Source: Halichoerus grypus (Eukaryota; Chordata; Mammalia; Carnivora; Phocidae). From it: a DNA stretch of 64,000 nt. The translations under genes were made by a program, and so were the position numbers. Location of the stretch: the NCBI RefSeq assembly GCF_964656455.1, contig NC_135718.1, positions 126,457,093-126,521,092 on the forward strand. Reading direction: 5' to 3'. Positions 30,863 to 41,722 of this stretch are shown piece after piece. The notes under the pieces are model-generated. The model searched no databases. It was given only the letters and a program-made list of their open reading frames with translations, and was not told the origin of the DNA. Positions within the stretch are counted from its first letter, which is position 1. Each line of letters begins with the position of its first letter.

Positions 30863-32579
30863 GCAACAGCTAGAAAGATCAAGATAAGTTTTGTATTTTT
30901 TAAACTTATTCTCAGTAAATAAGATTTTTTTAAGTTTCCACAATAAAATATGTGTTTAAAGGAAATACAAGGATGCAAGTTTTCCTGATAAGCCTCAAGA
31001 TGTTTCCTTGGTCGTCCTTCTTCCACCATTTACTATATACCCTGCTCCTAAGTTAATTTAAAAATGCCATATCCAAGTCTCATAAGAAATAATATCATTG
31101 TTGAATGTACGATTCTGTAAGTTTTCCAGGGATCTCCAGTTTAATGTTACAATTGCCCACTTGTGGAGTGGTTGTTTTTTGTTTTTTGTTTTTTGTTTTT
31201 TGTTTTCCCTAGTGGTCATTCAAGCATTTTCTACCCAACTTCCCAAAGAATCCTAGATCGACCCTGGGCACTTTGTTGTCCTTCAGTAAATTGATGGTCA
31301 AGTTCACTTTATTGAACATGATGTCTGAACTGCCTGCATCTCTGTCTTCTCCTCCTCCTGTGTGTGTGTATGTGTGGTTGTTGTTGTTGTATATAAGATG
31401 TAGGTTCTCCATGAGAGGGTTCCAACATGTCAGAGGGATTGAAATTTAAATCTCAAATCTTCCACCTGGCAGCCTTGCCAGTCTTCACTATTTTCAGCAC
31501 AGTGAGATTGGCAAAGAAATGAGAGTAGCATAAGTGTGCCAATTGCAACAATCACTGTATCAATAACAAGAAAAATCTTTTAATCCAGAGCCTCATGGCA
31601 AATCTCAACTATCTAGCAAGAGTTCTACTCACTTGGGAGCAGTCTGAAGAGAAAAGGTGCACTTAGTATGTGAACAAACACACACACACAAAGTAGAAGA
31701 ATAAGACATTGGAGCCAAAGAGACGACCCCAAAGCAGACGTTCTTAAGTAGACCCTGATATGCTAATAACCACAGCCCCTTGAATTCAACATTGAAAATT
31801 CAGTTCTTAAGAAACTCCAGAATCAATGTCATTCAGAGAGGGGTAACTCAGTTCTGGGCAGACGTGGGGACATATTTCTGAAATTTCTCAAATACACTTC
31901 TATACGCTTAGTGTTCGGCATGTTGTAAAATCTAGAAGCATCCAGTCACCTACTCTGCAACATGCAGATTTCTGCAGAGGGAAGCTCTCGCCATTTACAC
32001 AGCATTGGCTGAAATCTGTCATGCCAGACCCCTCGGAACACCTCTCAGGGCAGGAAAGCCTTCTCTCATTTTGAGTGCCTGACTTGGAATTTGAATGCTC
32101 TTTCCCTCTTTCTCTCTTCATCTAGGTTGAAGGACTTTGAGGGAGCCAGCTGTGTGAGAATAGATTAGGCCAGAAATGATGATTCAGCACCCGCCGCTTC
32201 CTGCCATGTGCTAAATGATCAGTTTAGTCTCAATCAGCAGATAGAGAAAGAAAAAGCCTGGAGAAGAGACAAGAAGATTCACACCGGAAAAGGGAAGAAT
32301 GACAGAGATCCGCCACTCAGAAATGTGAGATTTGTGATACGATTGAGCTGAACAAAAATTGGACCAAATGTTTTTGTAGTTTGTTCTAGAGAAAGGAAGC
32401 CTGGATGCTTATAAACTACGATTAACCACAGAGCTACCAGGGGCCTCAGAGGCTAGAGTCCATTCCCTGGTTTTGTAAATGAGACCCATGAGGTGCTGAG
32501 GGGTGCCTGCAATTCTGAGAGCACTCTGGGAGGGGTTCATTATTATATTCTGGAGCACTCTGATAGTGGTAAGTCCTCC
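30863..32579. other. Long interval, only simple repeats recognised
   Basis: Contains a (TTTTTTG)n stretch (31173-31205), a mixed TG/TTG run (31362-31392) and a CA run (31678-31690). Otherwise unique-looking: no supported exon and no SINE for about 2.4 kb (30863-33307). Confidence 0.4.
31173..31205 (+). repeat. (TTTTTTG)n microsatellite
   Basis: Four to five units of G followed by six T. Confidence 0.9.
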
Positions 32580-32800
32580 TCTGCCCAGCATGGCCACCCC
32601 TTCATCTTGTGCAGTTGGTCCAAGTCCTGCTGCTCCTTTAAAAGCCAAGCCCAAATCCCACCTCCTCCAGGAAGTCTTCCTGACCTCCCACAGCCTGCGG
32701 TGATTTTCCCCTGATACTGACTATCCATTCGCTTTTGTCATTTGCTACTTTGTATTATCACTTGCCCTTTCTAAGAGATGCCCAATAACTTCAACTTCAG
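32580..32800 (+). repeat. L2 LINE 3' fragment
   Basis: 'tcccacctcctccaggaagt' plus CTTCCTGACCTCCC is a strong L2 signature. Followed by diverged DNA to about 32800. Confidence 0.6.
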
Positions 32801-33289
32801 GAACTTCAGAAAGAGCACCCTTTGAGGCCATCTGAATCTGCGCTGGGTCAGATTGGGAGTGTTGGGAAGGGTGGGACAGCAGAGCTACCGGGGCAGAGGA
32901 TCAGGCCTGCCAACTGCTATTATGGGCTTCTCTTGCACAAACTTCCACAAAGCAGCTGATTAATACAGAGTTCCAGAAAGGTGGAAAACATAATATTATT
33001 CAATCCTTTGTAAAGATTGAAGATATTCTCAATGCCATTATTTGCCTGTTTCCTGACTTTATAGACAACCTATACTGGTTGTTTGCAAAGAGGAAGGGAG
33101 CTCTGCTGCAAGTCCTTTAATCAGGGGACAAAATAAAACTTTTGTGCCTCTCTTTTCACTATTATACAATAATCATTCCTTCTAAAGTTTTAAGTTGAAT
33201 TGGTACAGTAACAGCATTCTTTTTTTAGTATAGTTAGATATATGAAGGTATATGTAGAAAGATATTTGCAGTTTCTTTACCATAAAGAG
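32801..33289. other. Interval without assignable feature
   Basis: No recognisable repeat or gene. Confidence 0.35.
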
Positions 33290-33307
33290 AAACTGCACAC
33301 AGTTTGA

Positions 33308-33489
33308 TTTTTTTTTTAAAGATTTTATTTATTTATTTGAGAGAGAGAGCACCAGCAGGAGATGGGCAGAGGGAGAGCAGATTCCTCTGCTGGGCACGAA
33401 GCCCGATGTGGGGCTCAATCCCCGGACCCTGGGATCACAACCCAAGTTGAAGGCAGATGCTTAAACGACTGAGCCACCCAGGCACCCCA
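33308..33489 (-). mobile_element. CAN SINE, full length, older subtype
   Basis: Perfect 18-base duplication AAACTGCACACAGTTTGA at 33290-33307 and 33490-33507. The body is more diverged than this perfect duplication would suggest. Confidence 0.95.
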
Positions 33490-33507
33490 AAACTGCACAC
33501 AGTTTGA

Positions 33508-34639
33508 AACACATACAAATAACAACTACAAAATCCTTGGTAATTTTTGTCTGGATTCTTCAAAAAAAATTATAGAAACCAATGACTTTATCAGAATTAG
33601 TATTAAGAAACATTATTATAGAGCCTCCTGTGTATACATACACGAATTAGTAATTGCTTCAAGTAAACAAAAGTTGCTCACACTCATCCAAAGAAGACTC
33701 TTCCTTAATTCTTCAAACTTTTCCCCAAACCATCCTGAGAGCCCTTGAGAATCAACTGAATTTTCATGATATAAGAAAAGGCACATTTGATGCAAAGCAT
33801 TCATCTTTCAAATGTGTAAAACATGTCCTTAGGAGATGACATCTTGGAAAAGATTCTGCCAGCTACTCAACTAAAATATGTCATATATTACTAGAAGGTT
33901 AAATACCATGGTTTACCAGTCTAGCAAGACCACACGAAGAAGTGGTTTCCCTGAATTTAATTCCATTAAGCACACTGAACGTGTCTTCTTCCCTCAGAGT
34001 ATTCAAATGCACTCAACTGCTTAACAAGAACAACACAGAAGCTAAGCTTCCCGTCAGGGTCAGGATGTAGCATTTTTGCTTCACATACAATGAACAGATT
34101 CCTTTCCTTTCTCACTTTCCAGCGATCGTGTGTTGGACAGATACAAACAATAGAACTCCGTACTTCCGAAATCCCAGCTTCAGAGCATACATTGAATGGA
34201 ACAAAGTGATAGCCACGTGACCCTTTTCTGAGGCAAAACATTTCTCCCCAGGAAAAAAATGTGGTCAGGCGTTATATGTTTCCCCCAGTAATGCTAGTCT
34301 CTTCTTGACCTTCCTTCCTGGTGCTGTTATATCCTTTGTTACCAAGATAACTTGTTTATAAAAGTGCTTGTATCAGTTACTGAAAACAAGTGACACATAT
34401 TTTACCTGGGGGTGTGCTGCAAAAGTAAATGCCAGGATCAAGCAAGAAACGAAAGCAGACCCTCCTTCCTGGATCCTGAGTTCTGCTATAAAGGGAATTT
34501 GAACTTATAAAATTGTCATTTGGATACAAGAATTCGCCCAGAATAAAAGTTTTGCTCTGGAAACTACAGATACTTTAAATTTCTTTCCTCTTTATGTTCT
34601 TTAATCTTTCATAACATTATATTGTTCCTGAAATTTAAA
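33508..34639. other. Interval without assignable feature
   Basis: 1.1 kb of unique-looking AT-rich DNA. The 91-codon minus-strand frame at 33966-34241 shows no family. Confidence 0.35.
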
Positions 34640-34995
34640 AATGTATTCCTGCATTTGCGTATGGTGATGAATATTAACTAGACTTCTGGCGTTGATGATT
34701 TTGCAATACATACAAATGTCAAGTCATTATGTTGCATATCTGAAGCTGATATGTTATATGTCAGTTATACTTCACTTTTTATTTTATTTTTTTTTAAGAT
34801 TTTATTTATTTATTTGACAGAGAGCGAAAGAGGGAACACAAGCAGAGGGAGTGGGAGAGGGAGAAGCAGGCTTCCCGCGGAGCAGGGAGCCCGATGCGGG
34901 GCTCGATCCCAGGACCCTGAGACCATGACCTGAGCCGAAGGCAGACGCTCAACGACTGAGCCACTCAGGCGCCCCTATACCTCACTTTTTAAAAA
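34640..34995 (+). mobile_element. L1 3' end, split by a SINE
   Basis: Sense end of an L1M-type 3' UTR: 'gttgatgattttgcaataca' then 'gtcaagtcattatgttgc' and 'gatatgttatatgtcagtta'. It resumes after the SINE as 'tatacctcactttttaaaaa'. Confidence 0.65.
34781..34975 (-). mobile_element. CAN SINE, full length, young type, inserted in L1
   Basis: Flanks TATACTTCACTTTTT (34766-34780) and TATACCTCACTTTTT (34976-34990) differ at one base. Head ends CTCAGGCGCCCC. Confidence 0.96.
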
Positions 34996-35014
34996 TATAT
35001 TCATGCATTGTTCT

Positions 35015-35470
35015 ATCAGGTACCTTTGGCACATCTTGCAAAACCCACTCCCTTCCTCATTATTTGCTCTATCCACACTGTATGTGCAATCCCCAAACAA
35101 GCCTCATTCTCGTGCGACTCTTGGCCTTTACTGAAGTGAATCCCTCTACCTAGAACACCCTTTCCCTCCTTTGCCTGGCTGATTACGACTTGTACCTCGA
35201 ATTTCAAATTAGGCTTCATTTACCCCATGAAGCCTCCTCTGGTGGCCTAGCCCTTTATTAGGATAGATGCGTTTCCTCTCCGTTCCCACCGCCGGCTGCA
35301 CCTCCCCTTATCATGCCACGTATCACACTGCGTTGTAAATGTCTGTTCCTTCTCAAGCTCCCTCTCAAGACCGAGACAGGAACTCCACCTTCTTCATCAC
35401 TAGACACCCAGCACTCAACAGTGCTTGGCACACAGTAGATGTACTTGCTACACTTTTGTGGAGTAAGTGA
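35015..35470 (+). repeat. L2 LINE 3' fragment
   Basis: Sense. 'atccctctacctagaacacc', 'ccatgaagcctcctctggtg', 'atcacactgcgttgtaaatg', 'gaccgagacaggaactccac' and 'cttggcacacagtagatgta' follow the L2 order up to its 3' end. Confidence 0.75.
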
Positions 35471-35539
35471 ATATGACCTCTAAATGTCTAAATATTTTAG
35501 TATGTACAAGGAAGAGTGGTGAGGCTATATTCCTGCACA

Positions 35540-36180
35540 GAAAGCTAAATGCTTCCTCTCACCCACCACATTCCAGTCCACTGCCCTCTCTCCACAGCTT
35601 GGCTCTTTCCTGCCTAAATTCCCTCCTCCAGATCATGTGGTTAGAAGCTACTTATCATTCATATCTCAGCTTCAGAGCGGCCTCCCCTAGCCCCTCAGGC
35701 TAAATGAATTACCTAGCACTTAATCATTTTACCTGTTATATTTCTCTGCATAGTTCATATTATTAACTTGATATTTTAATTCCGTGTTTGCTTATTTTGC
35801 CACTCTCCCACCACCAGAACGTAAGCTCATTGGGGTGCCTAAGTGGCTCAGTTGGTTAAGCGTCTGACTTTTGGTGTCAGCTCAGGTCATGATCTCAGGG
35901 TCATGAGATAAAGCCTCCCATCAGGCTCTGGGCTCTGTACTGAGCTGAGTGTGGAGTTTGCTTGGGGTTCTCTCTCTCTCCTCTCCCTCTGCCCCTCTGC
36001 CCCTGCTCATTCGCGCTCTCTCTCTCAAAAAATAAATAAATAACATTTAAAAAATTATTTAAAAAAAAGAATGTAAGCCCAGTGAGAGTGGAAACCTTAT
36101 CTGTCTTATTTACAGCTGTACCCCAGAGCCTAAAACTTCACTGGCACATAGTAGATGCTGAATGAATGAATTAGTGGATA
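35540..36180 (+). repeat. Second L2 LINE 3' fragment, split by a SINE
   Basis: Starts with 'cctgcctaaattccctcctc'-like DNA, continues with 'agcacttaatcattttacct' and 'agaacgtaagctcatt', and resumes after the SINE with 'tacagctgtaccccagagcc' and 'catagtagatgctgaatgaa'. It directly follows the L2 ending near 35470, so two L2 insertions lie head to tail. Confidence 0.78.
35832..36067 (+). mobile_element. CAN SINE, full length, inserted in L2
   Basis: Flanks AGAACGTAAGCTCA (35816-35829) and AGAATGTAAGCCCA (36069-36082) are the L2 'gtaagctcc' site duplicated. Older subtype with 'gtgtggagtttgcttggggt'. Confidence 0.93.
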
Positions 36181-36209
36181 AACAAATCTTTAAAAGATCT
36201 AAAAGTTCT

Positions 36210-36408
36210 GGGACGCCTGGGTGGCTCAGTCGTTAAGCGTCTGCCTTCGACTCAGGTCATGATCCTGGAGTCCTGGGATCGAGCCCCGCATCGGGCTCCC
36301 TGCTCCGCGGGAAGCCTGCTTCTCCCTCTCCCACTCCCCCTGCTTGTGTTCCCTCTCTCGCTCTGTCTCTCTCTGTCAAATAAATAAATAAAATCTTAAA
36401 AAAAAATG
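36210..36408 (+). mobile_element. CAN SINE, full length, young type
   Basis: Flanks AAAGATCTAAAAGTTCT (36193-36209) and AAAGATCTGAAAGTTCT (36409-36425) differ at one base. Carries the CCGCATCGGGCTCC and TCAAATAAATAAATAAAATC features of the youngest group. Confidence 0.97.
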
Positions 36409-36425
36409 AAAGATCTGAAAGTTCT

Positions 36426-37199
36426 TTGATCTAAGTCAAAAATCATCATGAAAATATTCAGAAAATGCTTCAAAATCAACTAAAAAAACCACTAGGCTTA
36501 CATATCAATACTTTGTATTCTTTGTACACTCGGGTCACCCTGGAATATATCCGGGCATGACACTCTGAAAGGAAGAAACAAAGTCTAGGTGATACTCAGC
36601 ACAGGGACAGGTGATGGTTCAGGAGCTGACCTGGTGAAAGGGGAGCACTCCTTGGAGAAAGGATCTTGTACCTGGACCTGAGCACATAAAGACCCGAGAG
36701 TCTTTATGAAGAAGAAATTCCAACTTCTAAAGAAGATCAGTGTCTAGAATAGGCAAGAAGTTCTCGGCAAAAAGAGCAACCGACAAGAAGCTGAGTTCTC
36801 AGAAGACCCAAAGGGACTTGAATTTTACCACGATGTCTGAAATGAACAAGCAAGTTCAGATATTGGCAGCCCTAGGCATTTCCTGGATCTAATGAGGCAG
36901 AAACCTGACATCTGAATAAAGATGCTTCCCACTAGGGAGACACGAGGAACCCCAGGATCATCTGTGGGTTCTAAGCCCCAGGAGCAGCACTCAGCAGACT
37001 CATTGGTATAAAACCCCTGCCCTCAGGTCAATCTTTGAGCAAAGGTACAAAACACATTCCTTTTAGAGCTTAGGAGGCATCCAGCCTCTATCCTTCCAGG
37101 AACATGCAATACCCTTGAGAGCTACAAGGTACAGGAGAAACCACAGTCACATGGAGCCCCCAACCTAGTAACGGCACAATTAGCCATCCCAGACGAAGA
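36426..37199. other. Non-repetitive interval with a short hairpin
   Basis: Unique-looking and moderately GC-balanced. Contains CATAAAGAC (36685-36693), a six-base spacer and GTCTTTATG (36700-36708), a perfect 9-base stem. No gene could be supported. Confidence 0.4.
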
Positions 37200-37425
37200 C
37201 AAATAATACTGCACAGGCCAACCTAGGTTTGAATCCAGGTTCCTCCACTTATTAACTGTGTGACCCTGGACAAGTTCCTTAACCTCTCTGAGCTACCGTT
37301 TTTCCATGTGTTATAAAACAATGGACTAATACTATCTCAGAATTATTGGCAGGGCTAAATGAGCTACAGCACATAAAGCACTGAAGTGAAGGTTCGATAA
37401 TTGCTGGCTATTGTCATTATTATTG
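37200..37425 (+). repeat. MIR SINE, nearly full length
   Basis: Sense: 'ctaggtttgaatccaggttc', 'ctccacttattaactgtgtg', ACCCTGGACAAGTTCCTTAA, 'cagggctaaatgagctacag' and 'aaggttcgataattgctggc'. The best preserved MIR in the window. Confidence 0.9.
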
Positions 37426-37644
37426 TAATTAATAAGTAAAAGTGGTTGTTACAGAGATATAAAAGTCACAGAGTAGGGAATTGTGGCTCAGAATTTTTAG
37501 TTATGTGGATTCATTTACAAAAGAGTTACCAAAGAATAGTTCAAAGTCCAAGGCTCAGATTGCTACATGCTGGTTCTTTGCCATGCCCCCTTTTAAGAAA
37601 TCTCTTTGAAATTTTGGGTATATAAGTTAATATGGCATGATATT

Positions 37645-37855
37645 TGTTTTGTTTTGTTTTGTTTTTAAAGATTTTATTTATTTATTTGACAGAGAGAGAC
37701 ACAGTGAGAGAGGGAACACAAGCAGGGGGAGTGGGAGAGGGAGAAGCAGGCTTCCCGCGGAGCAGGGAGCCCGATGTGGGGCTCGATCCCAGGACCCCAG
37801 GATCATGACCTGAGCCGAAGGCAGACGCTTAACGACTGAGCCACCTAGGCGCCCC
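37645..37855 (-). mobile_element. CAN SINE, full length, young type
   Basis: Tail is (GTTTT)n. Flanks TAATATGGCATGATATT (37628-37644) and TAATATGGCATGGTATT (37856-37872) differ at one base. Confidence 0.97.
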
Positions 37856-37872
37856 TAATATGGCATGGTATT

Positions 37873-39327
37873 AACAACATGTTATTGCTTCTCTAAAAGG
37901 AATTATATTGTATATCCGCAGGATGAGACTCACCACTCGGGCTATAATTAGTTCGTGTCCATTAAATAGTGGTTGCACAACTTCCTAGTAATTTACTGGT
38001 ATCCTAAATTATAAGGCTGCTTTCTGAAAATGTTTTTGCCTGCATCATTTTTCCCTCTTGGTCTCATTTAGGTCCAGGTCTCTTAAACCAGAGTGGGAAC
38101 GCGCTGCTTTGTGCATATCAGAGAAAAGATTCTAAAATCATCCATCTAATTCTATCCTAAATTTCGTCAACAAGGGAAAGAGAAAATTCATGTGGCAATT
38201 GAGAAAGTAATAAGGCAAATGAACTCACATGGAATTAATTCTAATGTTAAAGTCTATCTTTTCTGTACCTCTTCAGAAACATAGTGGTAGGGAATATCAT
38301 TAGTTTGTGTGTGATATTCCATGATGTTCAATTGATTATAAACAGATTGATTAGATGGAGTGTGCACTGTTGAGCAAGAAAATTTAAATCAATGGCAGAT
38401 ACTATCCAAAGGTCTTTAAAGAGATCATCACTTCTTAATAATAACGATGATGATGATGATGATGATGCTAGGGTTGGTATCATTTCCAAAGCTACTGCAA
38501 GGAAATAGACTTTGAAAATCTTAAATTAAGATATATTATGAAAGTGAAAAATCAGAGCCATCATTTAAGAAAGAGATAGCATCTCACATAAAAATGAAAT
38601 AAATTTGCATTCATTTAGAAAATTTAAAGTAAATCAATATTACATAAATTACTGGAAATTGAGCAGCCGATTTTCAAAAAAAGATAATCTACACTATCCT
38701 TTATTTTGGTATTAAACAACATAATCCAAAACACAGCCTGGAAATGGAGGCAGATGCAAAGCATCCTGATTGTCCTGTCTTATCTGCATTCTTAAAATGT
38801 ATCTGATCAACTTAAATGGCATTCAAATAACTAATGGCTAACAGAATATATTCAGTCCTCAGTGATAAAGTGTTGACTAGAGGGTCAGCTGGTCCATTTG
38901 GGAAAACGCTACCCGGATGGTGAAGGGGGGACTCGTTCTCATTATTCTCCCATTATCTCCACTGCACGATACAAGTTTCATTCCCATTTTCTTATCCAAT
39001 TACATCTTGCTCAGTTCTTCACTAAAATTTATAGCAAACTTTGCAAAGCTTTTGACCTGTATCATCTTATTAAACTTTTATGAAAAATCAATGGAGTTCC
39101 ATCATATCATGGGGCTGTTCCTCACACAGTTGTCAGTGGTGAGTGGAGAAGTCTATTTATCCCCAAATCTGATGAGAGATATTTGAACTGCAAGAAGTTC
39201 TCATTTTATAAGCTAAGGTGCAATAAATAGGAAATACTCGTATTTTTCTAAAATATGGCATTTCAAGAATTGCAACCTTTTGAAAAGCAGCCTGGACACC
39301 AAAAAAAGTGAGTTTTTAATCATTTGT
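37873..39327. other. Long interval without recognised interspersed repeat
   Basis: AT-rich, with a (GAT)n run at 38446-38467. The 89-codon frame (38917-39186) is rich in Leu, Ile and Ser and has no known motif. Confidence 0.4.
38446..38467 (+). repeat. (GAT)n microsatellite
   Basis: Seven perfect trinucleotide units. Confidence 0.9.
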
Positions 39328-39328
39328 C

Positions 39329-39365
<37 letters not shown>
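39329..39365 (+). repeat. (TTG)n microsatellite
   Basis: About twelve perfect units. It gives a poly-Cys frame on plus and a poly-Asn frame on minus, neither of which is a gene. Confidence 0.95.
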
Positions 39366-39954
39366 CATTGGCTTTGCCCCAGAATGATGGCATCAGTCTC
39401 CGGACCGCAGAGAACCCAGGACGCCGACATGCCTGAGCAGCTGAGCAGCTCGAGAGAAAGAGGCCTGCACTGCTGTGCCAAGAAGAGAAAGGAGCTGCCC
39501 TGGTGCCTGAGCCACATCCCCCCTGAGAGCTCAGACACACGTGTTCCTAACCTCCTCAGCCACCACCTCCTAGGCAGGGCTTTTATCATGATTCACATTT
39601 TTAAAGAAATGCCAGATGGTCTCTCCTCACATTGCCAATCAGCGATGCAATCCATTCTCTTCTGCTTACTCCCCAAGATTCCAGAAATTTTTAAATGAAT
39701 ACCTCCAGCCCAATTCGAGAACCGAGTAGGAACTAGTGTCAGAGATCACCCCGTCCCACATTGATTCATGGTCTAGGAAGCCCATGTGTAGTGTTTTTTT
39801 CCTGCCCTCTCCCCTGAGCCCTGGACGTGTATATCCAGCCACCTACAACACAAGTCCACTCGGCTGAACCTCTGGGTTCTTCCAACTCAGTGTGTTCAAA
39901 CTCAGCCTTACCATCCTCTTGCTCTTCAGCTATCTAAATCTGGTTAGGTCGTGC
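39366..39954. other. Unassigned interval, GC-richer at left
   Basis: 39390-39560 has purine-rich coding-like composition (AGCAGCTGAGCAGCTCGAGA), but frames are short and no splice sites bound them. It may be an unrecognised old LTR. Confidence 0.35.
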
Positions 39955-40195
39955 GTTAATGATAATTAGCATTTGCTGAGCTCTTGCTCTATGCTGTGTT
40001 CCATGTGAAGTGCTCATGCAGACTTCCCAGTAACCCCGTGAGTCACGTACTCAGATGAGTGACACCATTTACAGGTGAGGACGCTAAGGCCCACTGAGAT
40101 TAAGTATGTAGCAAGGCTCATGCTTAGTAAGTGGCCTGGGGGACTTGAACATGTCTGTCCACCACCCATACTACTTCTCAGCACTCCTGAGGTAG
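39955..40195 (-). repeat. MIR SINE
   Basis: Antisense MIR: 'atttgctgagctcttgctct', 'ccatttacaggtgaggacgc', 'taagtggcctgggggacttg'. Confidence 0.8.
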
Positions 40196-40484
40196 GAAGA
40201 GGCCCATTACTTAGGATCTTTTTCATCTTATTAACTCTGATTTCTTCGGAGACTCTGGCTTCAGCCAACTTGAGAGTACTTAGGTTGATGATCACCTGTT
40301 GGGGGTTGGTTAGGCATTCTTCTTTCCAAGTGCAGCCGTTTCCTCCTCAGAGAGGTCATGACAGCCCTTCAAGTCGAAGGGGAGAGAGAAACCATTGGCA
40401 AAAGAAGGATGGTGTGTGGGTTTCAGAGTCCCTTGTCATTTGTTGCCATATTCTCAATCATAACAGAAGCCAAACTCAAGTTGC
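40196..40484. other. Interval without assignable feature
   Basis: No recognisable repeat or gene. Confidence 0.35.
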
Positions 40485-40502
40485 CAGATACCAGAATTCT
40501 TT

Positions 40503-40708
40503 GGTTTGTTTGTTTTTAAGATTTTATTTATTTATTTGAGAAAGAGAGAGTGAGCAAGAGAGAGCATGAGCCGGGGGAGGGGCGGGGGAGAGGGAGGAGC
40601 AGATTCCCCGCCAAGCAGGGAGCCTGATGTGGGACTGGATCCCAGGACCCTGGGACCATGACCAGAGCTGAAAGCAGACACTTAACTGACTGAGCCACCC
40701 GGGCGCCC
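40503..40708 (-). mobile_element. CAN SINE, full length
   Basis: Perfect 17-base duplication CAGATACCAGAATTCTT at 40485-40501 and 40709-40725. G-rich segment GGGGGAGGGGCGGGGG inside the antisense body. Confidence 0.96.
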
Positions 40709-40954
40709 CAGATACCAGAATTCTTGAGGGAGACATTTTTGCAAGAAGTCTGTGAATCCATATGTTTGACCAGCATTTTATGTGGAAAAAGCCACAACCC
40801 ATGGTCTTGCACATACAGAGTGCTCAGAAAATGTCAGCTGAATAAGGCCGTGACTGAAGAGAATGTTGAGCTTCTATCATTTATCCCCTGGATTAACCTA
40901 AAAGAGTGGTTAGCTTCCCTGACCCAGGTTGTCACCATCCAATCCAGAGTTATA

Positions 40955-41165
40955 ACAATGACAAATACTGAGCCATTTTATTGAGCACACATGCTAGGAA
41001 CTATTGAAGTACTTTACATGTATTAACTCCGTTAATCCTTATGGCAACCTTTTGAGTCAGAGTTATTCCCAGACAGGAAAACAAAGGCATTCAAGGTGAC
41101 AAGGAAAGGATTCAAACCCACAGAGTATAGTCCTTAACTATCAAACTGCACCTTTCTAAGCATGT
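40955..41165 (-). repeat. MIR SINE
   Basis: Antisense MIR with long 3' part: 'ccattttattgagcacacat', 'gtactttacatgtattaact', 'ggattcaaacccacagagta'. Confidence 0.82.
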
Positions 41166-41605
41166 CAGGTGATCACCTAAAACCCTTTAGAAGCTAAGCA
41201 TTTTACCTAAATAGCCTTCACTGTCCAAGCCCCGCCATGTGGCTGACTCCTTTCTCCCTCCTCTCCCACATGCATGTGGTTAGTTCCTTAAACTGCCCTC
41301 TTACCTTTGTACATTTTATAGGCTGTTTCCTCCACCAGAATTTTCAGTCCATATTGTGCACATCCAGATGACCAACTCCTATTCATACCTAAGACTCAGC
41401 CAAGTTTCACTTTCTCCCCGACTTTTCCAGATATTAAAAGCCAGCCCTTTCTTTCTTGCTCATCTTGCTTTTCACACTATAACGTGAATGTCTGTTGCCT
41501 CCCCTATGAAACACTAGGCTCCCTAAACTGTGACTTACTCCACCATGTCCCTAGTGAATGGCACAGAGTAGGTCTAAATAAACACTTGTGGACTGAATGA
41601 ATTTA
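41166..41605 (+). repeat. L2 LINE 3' fragment
   Basis: Sense: 'ctaagactcagccaagtttc', 'catgtccctagtgaatggca', then 'cagagtaggtctaaataaac' and ACTTGTGGACTGAATGAA, the complete L2 3' end. Confidence 0.75.
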
Positions 41606-41681
41606 TCAAATTTGTGGCTGTTCAAAGGACAAAGAATGCCTAATGTTACCAGCAAGAACAGGAGAATGGACCATTCTTAAG

Positions 41682-41722
41682 AACTGACCTCTGGAAAACA
41701 AAAAACAAAAAACTGACCTCTG
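41682..41722. mobile_element. Tail-only retrotransposition scar
   Basis: AACTGACCTCTG occurs at 41682-41693 and 41711-41722, separated only by GAAAACAAAAAACAAAA. Same architecture as the scar at 19613-19658, with a shorter duplication and a patterned A-rich filler. Confidence 0.6.

Noticed and set aside
39324..39698. Frame starting with a run of cysteines (asparagines on the other strand)
   Set aside because: The run is a translated (TTG)n microsatellite and the rest shows no family.
40075..40539. 154-codon plus-strand frame
   Set aside because: It begins in MIR sequence and ends in a SINE tail. No coherent protein.
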